Of a stretch of 14,321 bases of DNA, positions 1 to 6,840 are shown piece by piece. The notes beneath the pieces were generated by a model. That model saw only the letters and a program-made list of their open reading frames with translations. It did no database searches and was not told where the DNA came from. The stretch is taken from contig JADFXO010000066.1 of NCBI GenBank assembly GCA_015233485.1, positions 1 through 14,321 on the forward strand, given 5' to 3'. A program made the translations under genes and the position numbers. The number at the start of each line of letters is the position of its first letter. Within the stretch, counting starts at the first letter, position 1. Origin of the DNA: Nitrospirota bacterium (GTDB lineage Bacteria; Nitrospirota; Thermodesulfovibrionia; Thermodesulfovibrionales; Magnetobacteriaceae).

Positions 1-150
1 TCAACATAACTCCTGTCCATTCCACTGATGATACTACTGTCGATTCATAATTGTCCAGAATTATTTGATTTGCCCTGTCCCTCCTTGGTTTTAAGGCCAG
101 AATAAATCCACCGTGTATCCCCCTTCGTCTTTAATCCTTTCCGTTGCCAC
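1..150 (-). pseudogene. Possible frameshifted 5' part of an unidentified gene, running off the left edge
   Basis: Downstream of the radical SAM gene on the same strand there are two protein-like frames that join at a run of five G (plus-strand C at 119-123). The first starts at a GTG at 150-148 behind AGGGG, reads VATERIKDEGGYTVDLFWP and stops at 91-93. The other frame, open from the G-run to the window edge, reads in part GGFILALKPRRDRANQ and continues with mixed, protein-like composition. A one-base slip in the G-run would fuse them into one N-terminus. I do not recognise the protein. This may be a real frameshift, a sequencing error at a homopolymer, or chance open frames in intergenic DNA. 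The reading is tentative because the gene is cut by the window. Confidence 0.22.
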
Positions 151-170
151 CGTCCCCTGTTTCGTCTGCT

Positions 171-1793
171 TTATTTCTGTGTTGCCTGAAGAAACAGTCC
201 TATTCCAATGGAGTAGAGTTCGCGGAGCCTCTCTTTTGGTAAATTCTTTGTTTCCATAACAACGCGGGAAAATGTATATTTTTCCCAGTTGTCCTCAAGC
301 AATGTAATCCCGTATTGCTTCATATTTAAAAAGACTTCCGTGCCGGGGTAAGGGGTTAACAGGCTCAGCGTAAGTCTGGTTGCCCCTAATTCACTTAGTC
401 GCAGTCCGAAGTTAATCGTATCTGTGACCGTGTCTTCGGTGTCTTCAGGATGGCCGATGATAAAACCGCAGACGATGTGTTTTATTTTCGCTTCTTTTGC
501 GGCGATGACGGCGTCTTCGATTTGCCTGAGGGTTGTGCTTTTCTTTATTTTTGTCAGAACTGTCTGATTTCCGCTTTCTACGCCGAATTGGATAACTTTA
601 CAGCCCGCACCCGCCATAGCCTTTGCCATAGCCGGCGTGAACTGAGCGGCGCGGCAGAAACAGCCCCATTCAATGTCCATTTTGCGGCTTTTTATCTCAC
701 TGCAAAGCTCAAAAACCCGTTGACTGTCGAGATTAAAGCAATCGTCATGGAAGTCAAAATACTTATATCCATATTTAGCTGACACATCCTGAATCTCATT
801 CAGGACGTAATTAACGCTGTGGGTTCGGTATGTCCTGCCGGATATGACGGCACACGCGCAATAATTACAGTTAAACGGACACCCCCGCGAGCTGATAATG
901 GAGCCTTTTTGATAATATGAATCCAAGTCCAGCAAATCCCTCGCCGGATAGGGAATGCTGTCCAAATCAGAAACCCTTTCCCGAACGCCGGCGAAATGTA
1001 CGTCCCTGTTTGAATCCAGAGTTACAAGGCCGGGAATATTCCCTGCGTCTCCTGTCTTCCTGATTAAGGCCTCGGTTAACTCCAGCAAGGTATATTCACC
1101 CTCGCCCACGCAGACATAATCGAAGGCACCGGACTTAATACACTCATCCGGCAGGCATGTCGCGTGTGCTCCGCCAATGACAGTAACCACATTACTGTCG
1201 AATGCCCTGGCAAGTCTGGCAATTAACTCGGCGTTTGGATAGGTCGGCGTTGTAGCCGTGATACCTATAATTTTCGGCCTCAGTTTTCTGCATTTGCTGA
1301 TAATGTCTTCAGGCATGTTCGCGTTTTGGTGCATATCAAGGATAGATACCTTAAAGTCGTGAAGCCGCAAAACGGAGGCCAAATAACAAAGCCCAAGGGG
1401 CGGCGCCGAATATTCAGGGGTTTTTACTGATTTTAAGGCATATACCGAAGGAAACGGCGGCATAACCAGCAACACGTCAACCGAATCCCCATCGTCCCAT
1501 TGAACCAGTCCCTTATGTCTAAGCTGCTCAAGGAACGCGATGATATCATCGCGTACCGATTGATACTCAGGCTGTTGTCCTTCACATTCGGACAGGATAG
1601 ATAAGGCAATGTCTCTGACAGAGTTCTTCCCGTCGCATAATTTCCAGATAAAACTACCGATTTCGTTGAGTTGATGCGACGACAACGAGAGGTTTTGTTC
1701 CGACAAAACAACAATAGCCCCACGTATCTTATCTTCATGCCACAATTCGGTCAGACGAAAAGGGCACAAACTATCCCCATATGGTTTATCCAT
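171..1793 (-). CDS. PqqD-domain / B12-binding radical SAM protein (candidate RiPP maturase)
   Basis: This 540-aa protein has three parts. Residues ~12-98 resemble PqqD, the RiPP-leader-recognition fold (LNEIGSFIWKLCDGKNSV at 42-59, then DDIIAFLEQLRHKGLV at 82-97). Residues ~105-245 form a B12-binding-type Rossmann domain (LLVMPPFP, PPLGLCYLASVLR, VIGGAHAT at 205-212, VGEGE) without a clear DxHxxG histidine motif, as is common in cobalamin-dependent radical SAM enzymes. Residues ~295-490 are the radical SAM barrel with CPFNCNYC (Cys305, Cys309, Cys312) for the [4Fe-4S] cluster and the late motif PYPGTE at 481-486. There is no SPASM cysteine cluster at the C-terminus. The likely chemistry is a SAM radical reaction, perhaps C-methylation, on a peptide bound by the PqqD domain. 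The substrate is inferred from the 39-codon ORF immediately upstream. The ATG at 1793 has only a weak ribosome site, and an in-frame stop lies 6 codons upstream. Family assignment is firm; the substrate is inference. Confidence 0.9.
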   Translation of the reverse strand: MDKPYGDSLCPFRLTELWHEDKIRGAIVVLSEQNLSLSSHQLNEIGSFIWKLCDGKNSVRDIALSILSECEGQQPEYQSVRDDIIAFLEQLRHKGLVQWDDGDSVDVLLVMPPFPSVYALKSVKTPEYSAPPLGLCYLASVLRLHDFKVSILDMHQNANMPEDIISKCRKLRPKIIGITATTPTYPNAELIARLARAFDSNVVTVIGGAHATCLPDECIKSGAFDYVCVGEGEYTLLELTEALIRKTGDAGNIPGLVTLDSNRDVHFAGVRERVSDLDSIPYPARDLLDLDSYYQKGSIISSRGCPFNCNYCACAVISGRTYRTHSVNYVLNEIQDVSAKYGYKYFDFHDDCFNLDSQRVFELCSEIKSRKMDIEWGCFCRAAQFTPAMAKAMAGAGCKVIQFGVESGNQTVLTKIKKSTTLRQIEDAVIAAKEAKIKHIVCGFIIGHPEDTEDTVTDTINFGLRLSELGATRLTLSLLTPYPGTEVFLNMKQYGITLLEDNWEKYTFSRVVMETKNLPKERLRELYSIGIGLFLQATQK

Positions 1794-1797
1794 TAAT

Positions 1798-1856
1798 AAA
1801 AACGACAGACCCTATCAGGAAGACAACGCAGCGACGCACCACCTTCCCTATAGGTC
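1798..1856 (-). terminator. Hairpin plus T-tract between peptide ORF and radical SAM gene (putative attenuator)
   Basis: Read on the minus strand, GACCTAT (1856-1850) pairs with ATAGGGTC (1815-1808) with one bulged G. Inside this, GGAAG (1847-1843) pairs with CTTCC (1822-1818). The inner arms GTGGTGC and GCGTTGT continue the stem with two Watson-Crick and five G-U pairs. Five T follow at 1802-1798, five bases before the radical SAM ATG. The many G-U pairs mean the structure forms only in the minus-strand RNA, as expected if it acts on this transcript. A partial terminator here would give more precursor than enzyme mRNA, a common arrangement in RiPP operons. The six-base gap between stem and T-run weakens the call. 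Confidence 0.45.
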
Positions 1857-1862
1857 CGGCGA

Positions 1863-1982
1863 TTACTTACTATCGATGTCCCGTATTTCCTTGATAGTCT
1901 CAACCGGAGGCGGCGAAAAATTAGCCGTCAACGGCGGATTGTTCTCGTTCAACGAGTCTATTTTGGGTTTGCTGTAAATCAC
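1863..1982 (-). CDS. Small peptide, 39 aa, candidate RiPP precursor
   Basis: A GTG at 1982-1980 opens a 39-codon frame ending in TAA at 1865-1863. It is preceded by AGGAGGG (1997-1991), eight bases upstream, a strong and well-spaced ribosome site that overlaps the stop codon of the preceding gene. The ATG two bases earlier is followed directly by TGA, so GTG is the only sensible start. The peptide begins MIYSKPKIDSLNENN, continues PPLTANFSPPPVETI and ends KEIRDIDSK. It is hydrophilic, without Cys or TM segment. The N-terminal Y-x-x-P-x-I resembles the YxxPxL leader element that binds PqqD-like recognition domains in lasso and related RiPP systems. The next gene encodes a radical SAM enzyme with such a domain. 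The Pro-rich centre or the C-terminal tail could be the modified core. No homologue is known to me; the precursor role is inferred. Confidence 0.6.
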   Translation of the reverse strand: MIYSKPKIDSLNENNPPLTANFSPPPVETIKEIRDIDSK

Positions 1983-1995
1983 ATTACTTTCCCTC

Positions 1996-3186
1996 CTACG
2001 CAAGATTATCACATATTTCGATATATTTGTCAATAATACCTGAAATAGTATCTATATCAATTGGAATATCTATTGGTATATGAATAATATCATTTCTATA
2101 TGAAACAACGTGAACTACATCTTCTTTTTTCCTGCACGTTTTAGTGTTCTTCATTAAACAGGTAATAAATGACGAATAGTTTTTGGCAATATTAATCGAA
2201 TTATTTTTATAGATATTTTCTTTGAGCAATTCAAATTTTATTGGTTCTGATTCCAAATTGACCAGATACCCATAAATATCTTTAGCATTTTTAATATTTC
2301 TTTCATTATATGGTGTCATAATATTCCAATAGCTATGATACCCATATATTTTTTCTCTATTAAGGAATGATGTATTATCTGTAGAATTGTTCCAAATAAA
2401 TATCTCCCTATTTAAAACTTTGTCATCAATAGTATCATTATATAAATTAAGAATATTATCATAATGAGTATCAAGTATTATATAGGTATCAAATCCTATG
2501 AGATGATGTAGCTGGATTAATTTTCTACCTACAGGGGAACTCATTTCACCCTTAGAGAGTACAAAAAATCTATGGACTCTATTTTCTGTTTTCTTGGAAG
2601 ACCACTTTGCCTGACAAGCAAGATAACCAAGCATAGAATTAGTCCACCATTGATTAGGGTTTGAATTATCAATTGCATAAATTGAAGTCACACCTTCAGG
2701 CATTGAACCTAAAATAGCCCTTATAGTATTGATATGAACTTTGTCAAATGGCTCAATATCAACATGAAAAACTATTCTGGAACTCCCAAGAATATCCTTT
2801 AATTGATTTCTCATATTTATATCGATAATTTTAGTATATTCTGAAATGTTACATTCTATATTTCCATGCAGTTTTTTTAAATCTCTTATTTGGTTGTTCT
2901 GTATGTTGTTCTGTATTTTTACTATGACGATGAGAATCCCCACGACCAAGTCGAGTCCTCCAAGTCCTTTGGACATTACTTCCTGATATTTCCAATTCGA
3001 ATATACTGAATCTTTACGTGTAGAATCTTTAACAATAAGACCTATATAGCACGATAACATTACAAGTATTAAAGTCAGCATAATATCCAATACTTTCAAT
3101 GTGATACTATTTTCTTTCTTCTCATTATATTTATTATACTGTCTTTTAACCCAACCTATTTTCAACGTCTCCTCACCATCTGCCAT
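1996..3186 (-). CDS. AT-rich two-TM membrane protein of unknown function
   Basis: This 396-aa protein is not one I recognise. Residues ~28-51 and ~74-91 are hydrophobic helices, separated by a short polar loop. The N-terminus is Lys-rich and likely cytoplasmic, which puts the ~300-residue C-terminal part in the cytoplasm too. That part has a mixed alpha/beta look, with segments such as SIYAIDNSNPNQWWTNSMLG, VHRFFVLSKGE and FDTYIILDTHYDN, resembling from memory uncharacterised domains in bacterial signalling or conflict proteins. I see no catalytic motif. The end has a small internal repetition (IPIDIPIDID). The start is firm: GGGAGGA lies four bases before the ATG, overlapping the end of the ABC ATPase gene. 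The gene is clearly more AT-rich, with many Asn, Ile and Lys codons, than its neighbours, which suggests separate acquisition. Its stop overlaps the ribosome site of the 39-aa peptide, so the two are probably cotranscribed. Confidence 0.7.
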   Translation of the reverse strand: MADGEETLKIGWVKRQYNKYNEKKENSITLKVLDIMLTLILVMLSCYIGLIVKDSTRKDSVYSNWKYQEVMSKGLGGLDLVVGILIVIVKIQNNIQNNQIRDLKKLHGNIECNISEYTKIIDINMRNQLKDILGSSRIVFHVDIEPFDKVHINTIRAILGSMPEGVTSIYAIDNSNPNQWWTNSMLGYLACQAKWSSKKTENRVHRFFVLSKGEMSSPVGRKLIQLHHLIGFDTYIILDTHYDNILNLYNDTIDDKVLNREIFIWNNSTDNTSFLNREKIYGYHSYWNIMTPYNERNIKNAKDIYGYLVNLESEPIKFELLKENIYKNNSINIAKNYSSFITCLMKNTKTCRKKEDVVHVVSYRNDIIHIPIDIPIDIDTISGIIDKYIEICDNLA

Positions 3187-3197
3187 AACATCCTCCC

Positions 3198-3956
3198 TTA
3201 ATTTGTCAATTTCAGTCTACCAGTTATTTCTCTTTTAGTAACCTTCCATTGATGGAACATTCCCCCAACCATAGTTAAAACAACATTCCCTGATTCCTTC
3301 CCCAATTCCTTTGCCATCGCTAAGTCGTGTGTAATCATTATGACTGTCGCTTTCATTGTCTTTGCCTCTGATAAGGCATATAGAAGAACGGCCTTTTTCG
3401 TTTGTTCGTCGAGGGCGGACGTAAATTCGTCTAATAATAAAATAGAACCTTTTCTTAGCGCGAGGCATAGCGCTATTGATTGACGTTGACCGCCGGAGAG
3501 CATACTTAGCTGTGTCGCTTTCTTTTCGGCCAGTGGCAGGCCTATTTTATCTATGGAATCTAACTGTCCTTTCGTTAATGTAAGCGGATACGGCGTCGGC
3601 AGCCACCAGGGCTTCTCTAACGATATTTGAAAGTTTTCGTGAACCGTAAGGTTTGGACACGTTCCAAGCATCGGGTCCTGATGAACAAAACCTATATCTT
3701 TTGCCCTTCGATACGCGGGCCAACCAGTAACATCCTTGCCGTGGATGAATACCTTGCCGGATTTAACCGGCGCCATACCGGCAATTGCCTTCACAAGCGT
3801 GCTTTTGCCGCTTCCATTTCCACCGGTTAGAATAATTATCTGACCTTTGGGAACATTAAGACACACGTCATCCAGAGCAACCACCTCGTTTGGAGTTCCC
3901 TCGTTATAGACTACCTTGAGATTTTTTACTTCGATAGCGCTATCACTGTCGCTCAT
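3198..3956 (-). CDS. ABC transporter ATP-binding protein (TrpXYZ-like system)
   Basis: This is a 252-aa nucleotide-binding subunit that energises import through the adjacent permease. All ABC motifs are visible: Walker A GGNGSGKS at 45-52, Q-loop HQDP with Gln93, signature LSGGQ at 153-157, Walker B ILLLDE ending at Glu177, D-loop SALD at 180-183 and switch His210 in ITHD. Length and motif spacing are normal. The ATG overlaps the permease stop codon by four bases (ATGA), so the two are translationally coupled. The partners are an ABC_sub_bind-type binding protein and a BPD_transp_2-type permease. In characterised relatives such sets carry tryptophan or tyrosine, but many have unknown substrates and the substrate cannot be read here. 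Function is sure at family level. Confidence 0.93.
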   Translation of the reverse strand: MSDSDSAIEVKNLKVVYNEGTPNEVVALDDVCLNVPKGQIIILTGGNGSGKSTLVKAIAGMAPVKSGKVFIHGKDVTGWPAYRRAKDIGFVHQDPMLGTCPNLTVHENFQISLEKPWWLPTPYPLTLTKGQLDSIDKIGLPLAEKKATQLSMLSGGQRQSIALCLALRKGSILLLDEFTSALDEQTKKAVLLYALSEAKTMKATVIMITHDLAMAKELGKESGNVVLTMVGGMFHQWKVTKREITGRLKLTN

Positions 3957-4906
3957 AGCCTTCCCCTTACATATGTCTCTACCATTGGCCCTCTTAACCT
4001 GACCGATATTCCAAGTATTACTAAAATCCCCGTTGCCAGCTTTAAATCAGTCGGGGCAAGGCCAAGCCTCAGACATATGGAGATGATCAGAAAATAGAGA
4101 AATGCCCCCGTAAGAGCGGAAAACAATTCCGAAATCGTACTCCACGGCAAGAGCGATATTTTTGTATTAGAAAATATGTCTATCGTTTTTTTACTGAATA
4201 TAAATTTCTTTATTGATACAAGGGCCGCTGTGAAACTCTCTCCTATGATAAGCGCGGCAAGGGCCGTAATTATTAATCCGATTCCCATATTGACGTCAGC
4301 AAAGCCCTGATTTTGAACCACAAACGCCCCCGAAAGGGCCACCAACGCATTAGCCATGCCTATTCCTATATAAAACAACCAGTCTGTATTTACCCCCTGC
4401 GTTTGTACCATGAACTCATTATCTCCCGTTGCCCTTATGAACAGGCCTAATCGAGTCATGGACAGATACGCGAGGCATATTAAGAAAAAGACCGATATAC
4501 CGCAAAATATCAACACCTTTAACGCATCGTCAGTATCATACGCAGAGAACAATGTCGTCAGCCTTAGCAGCGAAATATTTGCCTTTCCCATAATACGAAG
4601 ATTGATGGAATATAGTACCATCATAATTAAAATCCCGGAGAGGATTTTGCTTATGCCAAGTTTCCTGTTTAAAAAAACCGTCGCGCTGCCCGCGGCAAAC
4701 CCCGCAGCCGCAACTACTGGAAGGGCAATTAAAGGCGGGTAGTTTGAGGTTATCATAGATGATAACACCGCGCCGCCCAAAGTGAAACTGCCGTCAACAG
4801 TGAGGTCCGGGAAGTTCATCATGCGAAACGACACCACTACCCCATACACCGCGATCGAATACAGAAAACATTGCTGTAACGATATGTCTAATAATGATAT
4901 AATCAA
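3953..4906 (-). CDS. ABC transporter permease (BPD_transp_2 / TrpY-like)
   Basis: A 317-aa, very hydrophobic inner-membrane protein with about eight or nine predicted helices. It forms the transmembrane channel with the ATPase encoded next. The N-terminal stretch FRMMNFPDLTVDGSFTLGGA (about 27-46) is typical of permeases paired with ABC_sub_bind proteins, as is the C-terminal GLAPTDLKLATGILVILGI. The region IKKFIFSKKTIDIFSNTKIS (about residues 231-250) looks like a polar insertion between two late helices compared with the usual family pattern. The start at ATG 4906 lies five bases after the stop of the binding-protein gene in an A/T-rich spacer, with little visible ribosome site, so translation is probably coupled to the upstream gene. 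Confidence 0.9.
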   Translation of the reverse strand: MIISLLDISLQQCFLYSIAVYGVVVSFRMMNFPDLTVDGSFTLGGAVLSSMITSNYPPLIALPVVAAAGFAAGSATVFLNRKLGISKILSGILIMMVLYSINLRIMGKANISLLRLTTLFSAYDTDDALKVLIFCGISVFFLICLAYLSMTRLGLFIRATGDNEFMVQTQGVNTDWLFYIGIGMANALVALSGAFVVQNQGFADVNMGIGLIITALAALIIGESFTAALVSIKKFIFSKKTIDIFSNTKISLLPWSTISELFSALTGAFLYFLIISICLRLGLAPTDLKLATGILVILGISVRLRGPMVETYVRGRL

Positions 4907-4911
4907 TTTTT

Positions 4912-5979
4912 TTATTTTAACCTAATACTTTTTTCGGCCGCTTTTTCATATTCCCGGCTGCTTTTCTTTGCTGCAGCTTTTGCCGGTTCAATATCACCAT
5001 AAACCTTTGCCGCCTTCTTCAGCAGTTCATCCGGTATAGTAACACCGGTTAACTCAGCCGATTTTAAATTAAAATAAAATTCGTACTTTTTTGCCGTAGC
5101 GACTGGAATCTCACCCGCGTTTTTTCCTTTGATGACCATATCCGCCAGCTTTGCCGATTCGACGCCTATATCAAAATAGTCGGGGCCGATTGTCCCGAAT
5201 CCACCTATTGCAACACCTGACGAAACACCGGGAAGCAGGGGGATTTTATTCTTCTCCGAGACCTTTACAATCGATTCCATCGAAGAGATAACCGTGTTGT
5301 CCGCCGGAACATATATAGCGTCACACCGTCCCACTAACGACACTGCCGCCGAATAAACTTCGCTGGTATTTGAGACGGCAACGCGTACAATCTTTAGATT
5401 TTTTTTCGCGCAAACGGCCTCTACCTCTTTCATATTGGATTCTGAATTGGTCTCACCGGGGTTATATATTATACCGATGGTCTTAACGCCGGGGACTAAT
5501 CTCAACAGGAGGTCGAACTGTGCCTCAACCGGCCATTTATCGCTCGTGCCGGTAATGTTGAACTCCGGTTTCTCCAACGACTTCACTAACCCGGCCGCCA
5601 CGGGGTCAGTCACCGCGCCGAATATAAGCGGGATGTTTGTCCCTTTAATGGCCTGGGCACACATTTGGCTTGAAGGTGTCGTTATAGAAAAAATCAAATC
5701 AACCTTCTCATTCACATAACTTTTCGCAATGCTCTGGGCCGCAGAGTTATCCCCCTGCGCGTTTGTCTGAATGTATTTGATATTGACGTTTTCTTCGTAT
5801 CCCATTATTTTCATCTGAGATAGAAACCCTTTCCTGATTGCGTCGATACCGGGGTTTGCCGCTATCTGCGTAATTCCGACCTTTACGGGTTCTTTTATTG
5901 GTTCAGGGTAAGCGGTTACAGCAGTCATCAGTAGAAGCAATGTGGCGGTCAGCAGTAGAGATACAAGTTTGTTTTTCAT
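4912..5979 (-). CDS. ABC transporter substrate-binding protein (ABC_sub_bind family)
   Basis: A 355-aa periplasmic binding protein. Residues 1-23 are a signal peptide with a basic start (MKNK), a Leu/Thr hydrophobic core and a VTA cleavage site before YPEP. There is no lipobox Cys, so it should be soluble in the periplasm. The rest follows the PF04392 pattern: VGITQIAANPGIDAIRKGF, a first lobe with TTPSSQMCAQAIKGTNIPLIF, then VKTIGIIYNPGETNSESN and a second lobe with DAIYVPADNTVIS and FGTIGPDYFDIG. A Lys/Ala-rich tail of about 30 residues (KAAAKKSSREYEKAAEKS) extends past the fold and is unusual. The start has GAGGAG five to six bases before the ATG. It is the first gene of the minus-strand operon and lies about 35 bases below the predicted sigma-54 start site. 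Confidence 0.93.
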   Translation of the reverse strand: MKNKLVSLLLTATLLLLMTAVTAYPEPIKEPVKVGITQIAANPGIDAIRKGFLSQMKIMGYEENVNIKYIQTNAQGDNSAAQSIAKSYVNEKVDLIFSITTPSSQMCAQAIKGTNIPLIFGAVTDPVAAGLVKSLEKPEFNITGTSDKWPVEAQFDLLLRLVPGVKTIGIIYNPGETNSESNMKEVEAVCAKKNLKIVRVAVSNTSEVYSAAVSLVGRCDAIYVPADNTVISSMESIVKVSEKNKIPLLPGVSSGVAIGGFGTIGPDYFDIGVESAKLADMVIKGKNAGEIPVATAKKYEFYFNLKSAELTGVTIPDELLKKAAKVYGDIEPAKAAAKKSSREYEKAAEKSIRLK

Positions 5980-6023
5980 ATTAACTCCTCTTAAACGTAG
6001 TCAAATTTACTTCCACATTATAT

Positions 6024-6039
6024 AGCAATTTTCATGCCA
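6024..6039 (-). promoter_or_regulatory. Sigma-54-type -24/-12 promoter for the ABC transporter operon
   Basis: On the minus strand, TGGCATGAAAATTGCT matches the consensus TGGCAC-N5-TTGCW, with the essential GG and GC dinucleotides exactly ten bases apart. Transcription would start near 6012, about 33 bases before the first ATG. A TATAAT directly downstream (6022-6017) could be a sigma-70 -10 box, but there is no -35 at 17 bases (TTTTTC there), so sigma-54 is the better reading. Enhancer-binding sites would lie in 6040-6300; none is obvious. Confidence 0.55.
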
Positions 6040-6194
6040 GAAAAATTATCCCATAAGTCATTGATTTTAAACGGTTTGAAAATTAACGCCTTGCGTTGAA
6101 ATAGGAATTCAGTCCATATTATGGTATCTGATGCCATAGTTGAAGAGACTCTGGCCGCAGAATACTAAGTTGCAGACAAATGAATAATATTAAC

Positions 6195-6345
6195 AAGTCT
6201 GTCATTCCTGCGAAAGCAGGAATCCAGTCCTGAAGAAAATAGATTAAAATATCATGCAATACATTAATAAATATATAGAAATGCTTTTGTGTTTAACTAT
6301 TATCAGCAAAAACTGGATTCCTGCTTTCGCAGGAATGACAGACTT
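6195..6345. repeat. 151-bp element with perfect 34-bp terminal inverted repeats (MITE-like / paired palindromic repeat)
   Basis: Positions 6195-6228 and 6312-6345 are exact reverse complements over 34 bases. Each arm carries a smaller palindrome, CATTCCTGCGAAAGCAGGAA, and about 83 bp of AT-rich DNA lies between the arms. There is no transposase gene inside. Short repeats of this CCTGCGAAAGCAGG type are abundant in many environmental bacterial genomes and, when read through, encode FLRKQES-like peptides. That is exactly how the truncated gene at 6303-6683 ends. The DNA could form a long cruciform or act as a bidirectional terminator between the two minus-strand transcription units. Confidence 0.75.
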
Positions 6346-6683
6346 AGGTTGTCAGGATAATTCGATTGAAACGGCCTGTCGAATGAATTCGTCACTTTTC
6401 TGGCATAAGGGTCGATACGAGACATCGGAGCGAGATTCCAATCTGCAGGAGCGTGAATTATATATCTGTACTGATCGCCCACTTTTGCACCAGCCACTTC
6501 AGTTGACCATATACCTCCAGGCTCACTAAACAGAGGCGTTGAGGTTTCATTCCAGTCATTGAAGGTTCCGGTTACATAGACTTTTTCCGCGTGGGGAGCC
6601 CATACCCGAAATGTTACCACTTTTGCATTAGGAATGGCGCCCATGCCGGGCTGATTCGCAACCGTGGTAGGTTTCTTTGCCAT
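6303..6683 (-). pseudogene. Truncated glycogen branching enzyme-like protein, CBM48 (isoamylase N) domain only
   Basis: A 126-residue frame beginning MAKKPTTVANQPG. Residues ~22-100 are a clear CBM48/early-set domain (FRVWAPHAEKVYVTGTFNDW at 25-44, GDQYRYII at 69-76), followed by MSRIDPYARKVTNS at 87-100. This last motif is typical of GlgB-type alpha-1,4-glucan branching enzymes just before the catalytic barrel. After residue ~100 the similarity ends, and the last residues (SFLRKQESS) are encoded by one arm of the 34-bp inverted repeat. The catalytic domain is absent from the window. The ATG at 6683, with GGAGG five bases upstream, is preferred over a TTG four codons earlier. A good sigma-70 promoter precedes it, so it may still be expressed as a small glycan-binding domain. 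I read it as a gene cut by repeat insertion or deletion, though stand-alone CBM48 proteins do exist. Confidence 0.7.
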
Positions 6684-6753
6684 TTTTCCCTCCAAATCTT
6701 TAAGTTTTATAAAACCTCAGGCACATTGAACATTCGTTAAGGTCAACGACTCA

Positions 6754-6783
6754 ACTATAGCAATAAGGTGATAGACATGTCAA
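6754..6783 (-). promoter_or_regulatory. Sigma-70 promoter upstream of the CBM48 gene
   Basis: On the minus strand a perfect -35 TTGACA (6783-6778) and -10 TATAGT (6759-6754) are separated by 18 bases. Transcription would begin near 6747, giving a leader of roughly 64 nt before the ATG at 6683. The sequence match is good; activity is inferred. Confidence 0.6.
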
Positions 6784-6840
6784 GGTTGACATAATTCCCC
6801 CAGGGCAAACGCACTAACATAGGGCGGCATCATTTCTTTT

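Noticed and set aside
1979..1984. ATG directly followed by TGA ahead of the 39-aa peptide, as a start or selenocysteine codon
   Set aside because: Reading TGA through gives only a few codons before another stop; the GTG two bases later gives the open frame with correct Shine-Dalgarno spacing.
6017..6022. TATAAT as a sigma-70 promoter for the ABC operon
   Set aside because: There is no -35 element at 16-18 bases; the overlapping sigma-54 site fits better.
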